Below, piece after piece: positions 46,801-56,931 of a stretch of 64,000 nucleotides of DNA. Below the pieces are notes generated by a model. That model had not been told where the DNA came from and searched no databases. It worked only from the letters and a program-made list of their open reading frames with translations. Origin of the DNA: Porodaedalea pini (taxonomy: Eukaryota > Basidiomycota > Agaricomycetes > Hymenochaetales > Hymenochaetaceae); assembly GCA_002794775.1 (NCBI GenBank), contig NBAY01000051.1:186001-250000 (forward strand). Reading direction: 5' to 3'. Numbering within the stretch: the first letter of the stretch is position 1; each line of letters starts with the position of its first letter. The position numbers were made by a program, and so were the translations under genes.

Positions 46801-48840
46801 CCTTCATCTATCCAAGCAAATGCTAATTATTTGCTAGGCCAAAGTTATATTTTGTCAAAGTAGACGTTCAGGCCTGTTTCGACACCATCGAGCAGAGCAA
46901 ACTGCTCGGCATCCTGAAGGACCTGATAACAGAAGTGAAATCCCTCTTCCCCCACACTTGTTCGTTTGCTGAAGAAGAATGGCTTGAAGGATGTTTATAT
47001 GGTCCAGAAATTCGGTCGAGTCATTCCTTCGGCTGGCAGGGTCAAACGAACGTTTGTGCGGAATGCGCTGCCAGATCGTGCGTATCTCAGACATTTTCCG
47101 TAAATTTTTCTCTTGTGATTGAATGCTCATGTACAGACGAGCACCCGCACTTCTTAACATACGCCACGCAACTCGCCCAACTCCTGCGGCACGCTATACT
47201 TGTTGACCAGGTTGTCTATCCCTTTGCGTTCCGAGACGAGATCGTGCAGCTGCTAGAGGACCATATAACCTCGAACATCGTCAAGGTCTGTTTTGATGCT
47301 GCAGTCAAGCACGACAATCGAAACTCACACTAAAGTTCACTGCGAAACTCTTTCAAGATCGGAAAAGACTACTATCGCCAGCGCGTTGGCATCCCACAGG
47401 GCTCAGTGCTCTCGTCGCTGCTATGCTCGTTCTTCTACGGCGACCTCGAACACAGCGTGCTGCGCTTCGTGAGTGACGCGGCCCAGGCGAACGTGCTACT
47501 CCGCCTGATCGACGACTACTTGTTCATCACGACAGACGTGAGAGATGCACGACGATTCTTGGAGGTTATGAATCAAGGTGCGTTCGTGCTGTAAATGTGC
47601 GTCGGGAAAGGACAGGGTGTTTATGCGCAAGCTTGCTGGACAGGTCATCCGGAGTATGGGTGTTTTATCGCGAGAGACAAGACACTCACGAATTTTGAGC
47701 ATAACGTCGGAGACATCTCGCAGCACAGCTTGAGTACTGTGATGCACCCCGACCGGAAGCGTGAGTTCTCTCCCACGAGTTCATTCCTTCCTTGATCTTA
47801 CGAAGAGTCGAGACAGTATTCCCTTGGTGTGGATACCTGATCAACACACATGACTTGTCGGTCATGGCCGATTATTCGCGGTTTCATGCTACGTGTACGT
47901 CTTGAAGAACATCAGAAGAAGAACGTGTTTTTGATATATTGCTGCAGACCTTACCGATTCCCTTACAATTGAGCGATGTCGCCGGCCCAATGCTGCCTTC
48001 ATGCAGAAGATGTTTCAGTGCGTGTCGCTATCTCCGACTGTGTCGTGTTTACTAACCTTTTTTCTTACGACTGCATGTAGAGCATCTAAAGCAAAGACGC
48101 ACGCGATCTTCACGGACGCGGCGCACAACTCGGCGCGCGCGGTGCGCGTGAATGTGTACCAGGCGTTCGTACTCGCCGCGATGAAGATGCACGCATATAT
48201 ACGTGAGGCACGGCACGACGCGGGCGGACTCGCGTTCATGCCTCAGGCTGTACTTTCTCCAGAACCGAAGGACTCTGCGAATACTGGCGGGTCAGGTTCG
48301 AGGGGAGCTAAGGGAAAGAAGATGGGCGCTAAAGGGCGTAAGAATAGGGGTATTAAAGAACGCAAGAGTGTGCGAGGCTCTGGGGCGTTCCTGCTAAGTG
48401 CGATTTTCTTCCCTTCATATGTAGATAACGGTGTTTATGTCTCTCTCTCTGTATGTTACAGACGCGATCCGGCAGTCGATCCGCTACACGTATGCGTCGA
48501 TCCGGAACAGGGCCTCTGGGAAGATCGCGCGTGAGTGTGGCGGGCGGTGCGATCTCTCAAGGGATGAGGCGCTCTGGTACGTTCTTCTCTGTCCTTCCTT
48601 ATCGGCCTCCACTCACAGCCCGTTCTATGCAAATACGCCCTTTTCAACTCTAACGACAGGCTCGGTACACACGCCTTCCACAGTGTGCTCGCGTTGAAGC
48701 GCACGGCGTACGCGCATGCGGGCGTGCTGGGCTCATTGCACGCCGAGCTCGTGCACCCGCGGTTCTGCTCCGTGAAGCGTCGGCTTGCAGGAATTGCAAG
48801 GGAGAGTCTGGAGGGAATGTTGCGCGATATCCGGTTCTGA
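43809..48840 (+). CDS. TERT: Telomerase reverse transcriptase
   Basis: Catalytic subunit of telomerase; copies the telomerase RNA onto chromosome ends in the nucleus. About 16 or more exons. N-terminal TEN-like part from MSHKHEINSQTMSLSRR; GVTNFFVNTLVTALQAPEWC and SLPNDCYCQMTGAPIIY (RNA-binding domain); IFYARPRRHAKSGRILLGLP (T motif); LSKYVFPLQYHLDNAYSIHP (QFP); VIPYALWGSERNR and SECDWL (CP region); LRTTFYITDSSAYRNRVLYF; SFVRLLPKDSGVRPIVNLRR (motifs 1/2); FVKVDVQACFDTI (A, catalytic Asp); GIPQGSVLSSLLCSFFYGDL (B'); LLRLIDDYLFITT (C, Asp pair); HPEYGCFIARDKTLTNF (D); WCGYLINTHDLSVMADYSRF (E); and the thumb AIFTDAAHNSARAVRVNVYQ ending in MLRDIRF. All catalytic residues are present and introns restore phase. 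An ACGCGT box lies at 43691. Confidence 0.93.
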
Positions 48841-49614
48841 GTTGCTTTGGGTATGGTGCAGTGTCTTGTTTGTTAATCTTACTGTTTATTCCGTACTGCT
48901 TCCTTCTACATTCTCTGTTCTGGTTTCTCGTGTATGATATCTGTATAGCCAATACTCCAGCATTCACACCTTCCTTCATCTAGTCGAGGTTCGTTACAGC
49001 CTCTTGTGCGATCTCTGCAATATTAATCCCTCTTCTTCTTGGCTTGAGCTTTATCGCAATGATCAGATGCAGATTGTCCCCAAAACAACATTATTAATAT
49101 TCATCGCCGCCTCCGGATGCAGAAGTGCGGGCAGAGCTGTGATCGACGCGTCGGGCGATCGGCGGGTTATCAGAAGACGTCATTCGTCGGTTAGATCAGG
49201 AGCTCCAAGTCCATGATTCTCGAATTTCGGCGAACGTCGGTACATCCACGCTAAGAGCGTGCTGAATCTGCTGATCTGTGAATCACACCACTATCGAACG
49301 ACCAATGTAAGCAGGTCACGGGATGTTCGCACAAGACGGGAGAACGGCGGTACTGACACCGACGCGCTTGGGAAATCTTGCGGTGGATGTTATCAAGCAA
49401 GAACACGCGCACGTTATGGGTATCCAGGCTGAGTGGAAGTGCAGTACCTATATATAGGCCCACGCCCGCGCGTACAAATCCCACATTCCAAGAACTGCAC
49501 GCGTCTCTTTCCCATTACAACCGTCGCTTCCACTACCACCACCGCCAGCAGCAGCAGCCGCGCAGCTACTCTACACAGCAGCTTCAAACCACTCCACGTA
49601 CCACGAAACGAAAT
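48841..49614. other. Intergenic, GPX promoter
   Basis: 774 bp. The right half contains the glutathione peroxidase promoter; an open frame in phase with GPX runs through 49387-49614. Confidence 0.5.
49448..49458 (+). promoter_or_regulatory. TATA box of the glutathione peroxidase gene
   Basis: CTATATATAGG, a strong TATA match ~160 bp before the ATG at 49615. Transcription from it would start near 49480-49490, downstream of the in-frame ATG at 49387. Confidence 0.5.
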
Positions 49615-50368
49615 ATGACGCAGGGTGTTGACTTCTATAGCCTGAAGGCGGCGCTTCCGGGCGACAAGGTGTACGACTTTGAGCAGCTGAGAGGCAAGGT
49701 TGTGCTGATCGTCAACGTCGCGTCTAAATGGTGCGCGTCTCTTACTTTTGCGTCAAATGCATCAGCAGGAGTGTTTTGCTTACCGAGAGACCGTGCAGCG
49801 GATTCACGCCGCAGTACAAGGGCCTGGAGGCTCTGTACGAGAAGCACAAGAACGACAATTTCGTCATCCTTGGGTTCCCGTGCAACCAGGTGCGGTCGCC
49901 CTACCGTTTCTTTCTATATCAGACGTGATGATACTGAACTGGTCGTGGCGTGCAGTTCGGCGGGCAAGAGCCGGGGACGGATGAGGAGATCAGCTCGTTC
50001 TGCCAGCTGAACCACGGCGTAACATTCCCGCTGATGAAGAAGTCGGACGTGAACGGGGACAACACGAACGAGGTACGCATATGTCTGCGTTGTCTTTACT
50101 TATTACATCTCATAATGTCGATACGTAGGTGTACAAGTGGCTGAAGGACGAGAAGGCGGGTATTCTCGGGCTGACCCGTATCAAGGTTCGTTTCTTCCAG
50201 GACCAATTTTTATCTCTGGCAAGGATGCGCTGCTAATAGTAATTTGTAACATCTGCGCAGTGGAACTTTGAGAAGTTCTTGATTGATAAGAATGGGAAGG
50301 TCGTGCATCGTTGGGCGTCGACGACGTCTCCGGAGGCAATTGACGCTGAAGTTCGGAAATTGCTGTGA
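49615..50368 (+). CDS. Glutathione peroxidase-like (thioredoxin-dependent) peroxidase
   Basis: Reduces hydrogen and lipid peroxides; fungal members usually use thioredoxin. Four to five exons. [20 protein letters not shown], then [10 protein letters not shown] joined by the first intron (donor at ~49731, acceptor near 49797) to [17 protein letters not shown], placing the peroxidatic Cys (not selenocysteine). [20 protein letters not shown] carries the Gln and the resolving-region Asn-Gln; then [20 protein letters not shown] (with a possible resolving Cys), [20 protein letters not shown] (catalytic Trp-Asn-Phe) and [20 protein letters not shown]. Length ~160 aa is normal for the family. An upstream in-frame ATG at 49387 would add ~76 residues rich in Arg, Ser, His and Gln. 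Confidence 0.93.
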
Positions 50369-51137
50369 AATATTTATGAATGCGATGTCGTGCCGACATT
50401 CGAGAATAGAGGAGGGGGTGTCGAGGACACTGTACGAACAACATAATATTGAGGCCTCTGTGTAACACTGTAAGATTTGTTATCTTAATATTGAACCGAC
50501 AAAGGCCCTTTTGCCCACATCAGATATGACTAATTCTGACAAATTCTGACTAAAATTTGTCACTATTAATCAGCCTTCTCCCTGCCGCTTTTCATTCACG
50601 AGAGACGCGCGTCCGGTGGGGCTCGCTGACCTAAGCCGTCTCTCAAGAGACGCGAGCGCACGCGAGCTCGCTTGCCCAAAGGGGGGCGTGCCGATCCGCG
50701 CCGCTTAACCAAGCGCGGCGCACCCCGCGTGCCCCCAACAACCACCGGCGCCGGTTTTTTTCTTTTCTTTTCTTCTCTTTTCTTTTTTCGGTGTGTGTGT
50801 GCGTGCGCGCGCGCGTGCGGGGGTGCGGGGGAGATCGACGAAAATCGACGAAGTCGAAAACGCCGGCCTCACTCCGCACTCACACTCTCTCAAGCCGTTC
50901 TTCATGTTGCTTCATTCTGAAGCAACATGGACAACTCCTCAACAAATCGGAAGCATGTCATTCATCGGGCCGTCTGAAAAAAGTCGAAGGAGGTTGGGCC
51001 CTATCTGCCTGCGGGATCGTCTGCCTGCGGGATCGTGCTCGATGGCACTCGTCGGCTTATTGCGATACGCCGGTACGCCGTGACTCTAGTTGGTCCTAAG
51101 GAAGGGGAACTGAAGTCGGTCGGCGGCGCCGGCTCGG
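50369..51137. other. Compositionally odd GC-rich intergenic segment
   Basis: Holds a palindrome gtctctcaagagac (~50637-50650), a GC-rich imperfect hairpin around 50695-50725 (gccgcttaaccaagcgcggc), a CT tract (50756-50788) followed by an alternating GT/GC run (50790-50820), and a 16-bp perfect tandem duplication ctgcctgcgggatcgt (51005-51020 and 51021-51036). No gene is supported; it marks the start of the accessory region. Confidence 0.5.
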
Positions 51138-52878
51138 TACGTCTAACATTCATTTAATGTGCTTGCGAATTCTTACTTTCCTGCGCCGCGAAGACCCCAC
51201 CTGCAAAACAACCCGATCCCCCAATCTTGTCTGCCTTCAATCTAATCGCGACATCGCGTGCGGCTCACACACAGGCGTGCGTGCGTCGGGAAAACATGCT
51301 TACTACTTCGCACCAGACTCGGAGTCGGAGTCAGGGGAGGGGTTCTCGTGCGAGGGCCGGTCTCGCAGTGGTCAATGGATTCTCTGCGACGGTCCGCCCG
51401 GCCTACAAGTCGCTCGCGGTGAACGTCAACGTCAATACGTGCATGAGTGCATTCTATGTGCCACGAGACCACTTGAGCGATGCGGTGCTCGAGTTCCTGC
51501 TCGAGTTCCTTCGTCAGTCGCAAAGGGAGCGGCGCATCTGCAGAAGTCCTTCGGGAAAGTAAGGGTGACGACGAACGATCTTGGTTACCGAAGGCGCAGC
51601 ACTATCGGGGGCTTTGGGATCCATCCGCGACTGCGAAAAATACTTCCAGAAGAGTGAGTCATTCGGAATCATTCATATAAACCTATGACTTAACTAAACT
51701 GCATCCATAGAGTTTGGGATTTCTCTGAAAGCACGCGGATGACCTGCCTGTCGTGAACACTGGGACGAAGGACAACGACGTTTTCGTCCCAGCGGAAATT
51801 TGCAGGATCGAAGTTGGCAGTGTCTTCGCGGGTGAGCCCAACTCGTTGGGGGGAGAGCGCCTCTCTGTGCGCGGCCAATTGTAAAGACGCCCGCAGCAAG
51901 CGCCCAGACCTTGACCGTCAAAGGCCTCCGCCTGCTCGGATTTGAGTCAAACACACCGCCGATGGCAAGCTTCGGTATCAAGACCTCGCTGGACATGGCG
52001 GTTGTTTCGGCGCGCCGAACGTAATTTTATCGGTCGGGTCAGCTGGCCGTGGTCGATAGGTCTTGGACGACTCGAGGTATCCGTTTCGCAAAGGCCGCAC
52101 AGCTCACACATCTGGCCGTACTTGTCCTGCGCGATGGTGGACCGGAAGATTTCAGCAGCAACTCCGACGTCGCACTTCGTGAAGTGATTGATGCCCTCTC
52201 CTTGCCAAATGTCATTCTTGTGGCTTGCAAGTCAGCAAAGTCAGCACAAACTACGAAGTGCGTGAGCGACTTCGGATGATCCATTCCGAGATCGAGCTCT
52301 GCGTGCGGTTTCAAGAGCTCTGAACTCGTTCCCGGGTAAGCCGAAGATGGTCCTCGCGCTTGTCTCTAACAAGGACCCGCACATCTACGCTGGGGGCTGA
52401 AGACGATGTTCGACACCGTCCTCGGATGTCAGGCTCTATGTGCCCTGATGTCAAACATACGAGAAAAGGAGGGTCAGGACCAGCACATGACTAATCTGGC
52501 GCTCAAGTTGAACGCGAAGCTAGGCGGACTGAACCACACATTGGAGTCGGGATCTCTGAAATGGCTACAGAACACGATGTCAGTGGGAATGGACGTCACG
52601 CACCCAGGCGCGGGATGCATCAGGGAAACGCCGACGATTGCCGCTGTTGCGGCGAGTTGCGACATGAGCTTTATGCAGTACCCGGCGAGTGTTTCTCTTC
52701 AGGAGTACAGGAAGGAGGTCAGTGCACACTTCGCATCGCATTCTGATCTTACCGCTGACAATGATATTGACAGACGATCACGAACGCCAAGAACATGATA
52801 ATTGAACGGCTCAAGGAGTATAGGAAGCACATGAAGGCGCTGCCTGAACGTATCGTCATTTTCCGTGGAGGCGTTTCG

Positions 52879-52904
52879 GACATCCTGGCCCGGGCCAGGA
52901 TGTC
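52879..52904. repeat. 26-bp perfect palindrome in the Argonaute relic
   Basis: The arm gacatcctggccc and its exact reverse complement gggccaggatgtc are adjacent with no loop. The right half (ggccaggatgtc) matches the expected coding sequence after the YRDGVSEGQ motif, so the left half looks like an inverted copy of it that shifts the frame. Confidence 0.9.
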
Positions 52905-53264
52905 ATGAAGGCTGAGGTCGGCGAAATGAAGAAGGCGTTCCGTGACCTCGCGGATTACAAGCCGAAGGTTACATTCGTGATCTGCGGCAAGGGTCACCGC
53001 ACCCGCTTCTATCTGACTCGGGCTCAGGATGCAGACCAGACAACGAACTCGAAGGCTGGGACCGTCGTCGACCAGGGTGTGACCGGCATATGTGACTTCG
53101 ATTTCTACCTGCAGGCGCATTCTGCGACACAGGGGATGGTGCGGGCGACGCGTTACACTGTGCTTTACACTGTGATTTACGACGAGAACAAGATTTCTGC
53201 GGACGTCCTCCAGCAGGGTATCAACGATGTCAGCCACCTGTGGGCGCCTGCGTCTGAAAGTGTT

Positions 53265-53318
53265 AGAGCCGAGCACGCTCACATGCACGGTCTGACCAAT
53301 GTGAGCGTGCTCGGCTCT
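53265..53318. repeat. Perfect 20-bp inverted repeat with 14-bp loop
   Basis: Arms agagccgagcacgctcacat (53265-53284) and its exact reverse complement (53299-53318) flank the loop gcacggtctgacca. It replaces the stretch where an Argonaute would encode the last catalytic-site motif. Confidence 0.92.
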
Positions 53319-53723
53319 ATCTTCACAAGATCCTGCCTCCAATCGAAGGAAGCAAGGAGAGCAAAGTACCGCCGAAGGAGATTGTGAAGAAGGCGGAGGC
53401 ACTGTGGGGAAGGGGTGTTCACGAGGAGTTGAAGGGTACAATGTACTACATGTGAATGTGACGCTTGCGAGTCAATATGGTTTCCATGATCAAAGAGTGG
53501 ACGAGTTCGTGTACGAATAGTGCGAATAGCATGGCTGATCGCGTACCGTTGGATAGCTGCTGACAGCGAAAGCCGTAGCAGAGTGTGAAAAATATGTACT
53601 TATTTGGTCATATCTGAGTATCACGAATTGCGGCGACGACTTTTCTCACTCCTGCTACCTCAACACATACTCGGCCTTGAAGCTTCAGACACAGCTCAAG
53701 ACTTTCTCCTACTCATTCTCATC

Positions 53724-54939
53724 ATGTCCTCACACTGTGCTTTTGATCTGCCTGTGGATGCTTTTCAGCTCAAAGCCGCAAACCTCGAGCAGCTCAAACT
53801 CTGGGCCCATGCGATCAATGAGGAATCACTCCAGATCAGTGGGATCAAGGCCATCAAGAGCCTTTCTGTCAGGAAGGAGGTTCTCTGCCAGGCACTAGCC
53901 ACCCATCTAAAGATAGATCTCTCGGCTTCTCTAGCCATGAGTCTGTCAGAGGACGCTGGTGAAGTGAAGCCACTCCTTGATCCCACCCGGCAGCAGATTC
54001 AGGACAGGCAGTATGATCTGATGCTCTCTGGATATGAGAAATGGGATAATCAGGAGCCATATGCATTTGGAAACGAAGGTGAGTAGCTTGAGCGCCTTCT
54101 TGAAACAAAAACAAACCTCATTCTATTTTATTTAGATGAGCCTGTCACTGCAGCAGGCAATCCTGACATGGAAGCCCTTGATGCCACTCAGCTCCTTCAG
54201 TCTGGGGGGGGCCCTATCAGTATCTCTACATCTCCTCCTGTGCCCATCTCAACACCTAGGGCCTCATCATCCCTCCCTACTTCAGCCTCATCCTCTCAGC
54301 TGTCCTCTGCACTGAGGATGGATGTCAGTGATCTTGACAAGGCAAAGGGGTTGATGGCAGTAATCCAGCAGGGCATCTCAGGCCAGATCGACTTCTACGA
54401 AAAGCACTTTCGATCCATGGGACCTGAGCCATGGAAACGTGTCAAGATGAAGATTTTACGTCGCAAGTAAGTGCTGATTTATTCTAGCTATTTTTTTTAA
54501 ATATATTTAATTTACTTACTTTATCTTCTCTAGAAAAGTCTATGATGCCTATGTCAATGACTTTTCCAGTGATATGGACCGCTTCACCAGGTTCTTCAAG
54601 CGTGATTTAACAAAGACCACTGGTCCAGGAGGATGGAACCCTACAGAGGATGATGGGCTCTTCTCATTCAATGAAGTTGCTGATTTCATGATTCGATATT
54701 GCGACAGTGCAATCATGGAGGAAAAGACAAAGGCATATTATCTGGAGGAAAGATGGCAGGAGGTTTGGGGGGAGAAGAATAATTTTGAGGTTTGGGAAGC
54801 TCTTTGGCAGGAGTGCATTGCGCTTGAGAAGAGAGATGCGAAGTACTTTGAAAATGGTGAGTTTTCTCAAGCAAAGTGGGATAAGGCATTTCCAAAGGGT
54901 CACTGGTACTGGATTGGTAAGAAAATTGCTAGTAGATAG
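53724..54939 (+). CDS. Unknown SAP-like protein next to tyrosine recombinase
   Basis: Exons 53724-54078, 54136-54466 and 54534-54939 give 363 aa in consistent phase. The N-terminal ~70 residues resemble a SAP-like DNA-binding helix pair (LKLWAHAINEESLQISGIKA, then VRKEVLCQALATHL). A Ser/Pro linker with SSSLPTSASSSQLSSA follows. The C-terminal half is helical and rich in Trp, Phe and charged residues (YDAYVNDFSSDMDRFTRFFK and YYLEERWQEVWGEK). I do not recognise the family. It is convergent with the recombinase gene, 100 bp away, and both share AT-rich introns and codon use unlike the core genes. An accessory protein of the same element is inferred. Confidence 0.6.
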
Positions 54940-55038
54940 AAGTGACTTAAAAGAGTTATTGTACAAGAACTATCAATTATATAAACAAGTGGTTGAATTA
55001 CATATATCAATATAGTAATCTATCCAGAAGCAAGACAA

Positions 55039-56754
55039 CTAGAGAGAGATGCGCTGACGCTTAGCAAGAGGGAGCCCTACTTTGTCATAGTCTGCTACAA
55101 AGTCATGGTTATCCTCAGGAGAAAAGAAATAGCGATACATTGTCACTGCCTCCTGCTGAGACCAGCCACCCCAAGCAGCAACCATATCAGGAGTCCAGCC
55201 TCTGTACTTCATCCGAAACTGGCATCCACCTCGACGAAAGGAATGAGTTCCAAATGCAGCCCATCTCTTATAGAGAAGAGACTGAAGATCCTTGTTGAGC
55301 ATGCAACTGAGAGTTGAGGAAATCTAAAAAAGACAGTGAGTAGAATAAAAGAAAAGAGAGAAAAAGAAATACCAATCGTTTTGAAGGATCAACTTTTCCT
55401 GTGTTATCGACAGCCAGGAAAAGGGGACCTGAGGTGTTTGCCTCACACTTATAAAGGCCAACAACACGAAGTAGAGCCCTGACAGGGCAGATGATAGGGT
55501 CCAGATCATTGGCATGGAGAACCATTCGCTGGCAGCCCCCAGTCTGCGCATTCTTCCTGGTGTCTAGAGTGACAGTGAACTTTGAAACTGGAAAATGATG
55601 TAAGAAAAAAATGATAACCAGATTCAAAAAAAGACGCTCACGTGAAGTCATGTCAATGTTAGTAAAGTTGAGACTCAGGGTCTCATTAAGACGCTCTAGC
55701 AAGAGCCAGGCAAAAAGATATACACACTAGAATTTGCTTCAGTAAAAACAAATGCAAAAAAAACTGATCAAAAACTCGAAAACGTACATATCTGATGGTC
55801 CCTGAACGCCTTTGTGCATTGGACAACTGCTCACCACTGATGCATGCTCTGTGAAGTGCACACATATCACTGTAAGTTACAGCACAGGCAGATGTAGAAA
55901 CATCTCCCTGCTTCGCCATCTTGTTCTTGAGCCCGTGCATAAAGCGAATGACGAGAAGAGAGCGAGATGGAAGGCCCTTGCTTTAAAGAAAGAGAATCAA
56001 TATATCATATAATTGAAGGCCAATGAGTATCTCACCAATTTCCACTGCTATCTACAGACCAAGAGACTCGGTCTGCACCAGGATAAAGCAGAAGATACCA
56101 GTAGGTAATAGCAGCTCGAGTCGAAATTGCAGTCGCATACTATTCTCATGGTTAGAATATCATGCTAATTGTCCATGAGATCATGCACTTGCCTTGTTTC
56201 CTTGAAACCCTTTCTCTTTTGGCCCACATTTATATGTGATAAAGCGCACAATATCACCTGGAGTTTTTGAAGTGACGGATTTAGGATCCCAACTGTGAGC
56301 TCGGTCACGGTGAAAAGCAATATAATTTGAGATGATTCTGTGCAATTTGTATGAGGTCTAGAGTATTATCATCTAAAAAGCAAGCTACAGACCTTATATG
56401 CCCCTTCAAAGTTTTGTCTGTGATATGGTTCTTCACCATTTCTGACGCAAACTGACCCTCCGGTGAGGCATCAACTTCACGGAATTCCTCAAGATATTCC
56501 ATGACTGTTTCTGCCAGGTTATCCATTGCCCAGGCATCGTCATCCTCATCCATCCTTGAAAGAATCTGCAGTATCATAGTTTTAATTATCTGTGAGAACC
56601 GTCAGAGCTAAATTTGTCTCACCTTCTCTTCTTCAGGTGTCGAAGCCGTGCCCACAGTCACGACATCACCAACGAAGCCAGAAGCATCAAGTCCAGAAGC
56701 ATCCTCTGAAAGAACAGATTTCACGAAACTAGCCTCAGCAGAAGAGACAGCCAT
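55039..56754 (-). CDS. Crypton-like tyrosine recombinase
   Basis: Cuts and rejoins DNA through a covalent 3'-phosphotyrosine. Multi-exon, from ATG 56754 (MAVSSAEASFVKSVLSEDAS) to TAG at 55039. Catalytic set in order: Arg in LLLERLNETLSLNFTNID (box I, R-x-x-E-x-L), Lys in LDTRKNAQTGG, His-x-x-Arg in GTHSFRRGGCQF (box II), Trp in AAWGGWSQQ in place of the second His, and the nucleophile Tyr in VTMYRYF. The preceding N-terminal core-binding part includes NHITDKTLKGHIR and ALHRACISGEQLSNAQRRSG. The HSFRRGG box and intron-bearing gene fit fungal Cryptons or related YR elements. All catalytic positions look intact, and I see no stop that splicing cannot explain, so it may be active. Confidence 0.82.
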
Positions 56755-56931
56755 GACTTGTAAAGCTGTAGAACACAGTGGTAGAGGCGAGACGACAGTG
56801 GCTGCCACGTCACACAAATTCAAATTTATTGATCGACATCCAGATATATTTTCTTGATTCTCGACGGGATTCTTAACTATACATACTCCACTTTTCAAAG
56901 CGTTGTCTGCAAATGGTTTCTAGAATACAGT

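Larger units (their letters stand above)
51180..53455 (+). pseudogene. Argonaute (PAZ-PIWI) relic
   Basis: Pieces of an Argonaute in colinear order but in shifting frames: linker L1 (VNGFSATVRPAYKSLAVNVN), PAZ (LPVVNTGTKDNDVFVPAEIC, stop before it), L2 (GIKTSLDMAVVSARRT), MID remnants, then PIWI: HMTNLALKLNAKLGGLNHTL, GMDVTHPGAG, ETPTIAAVAASCDMSFMQYP, GTVVDQGVTG, FDFYLQAHSATQG and a C-terminal ALWGRGVHEELKGTMYYM. Slicer residues: the first Asp (DVTHPG) remains; the canonical YRDG motif reads FRGG, so the second Asp is gone; the segment with the last catalytic His/Asp (YYADL-like) is replaced by an inverted repeat. At least five frame breaks or stops. The RNA-guided silencing function of the family is almost surely lost from this copy. 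Confidence 0.85.
53724..56754. mobile_element. Candidate two-gene Crypton-like element (limits unknown)
   Basis: The tyrosine recombinase gene and the unknown SAP-like gene are convergent and compact, between an Argonaute relic on the left and gene fragments on the right. Cryptons lack long terminal inverted repeats, and I could not identify ends or a target duplication, so the stated limits are only the two start codons. Confidence 0.5.

Noticed and set aside
50756..50820. CT tract plus GT/GC alternation as a promoter
   Set aside because: No downstream intact gene uses it; simple-sequence drift is a sufficient explanation.
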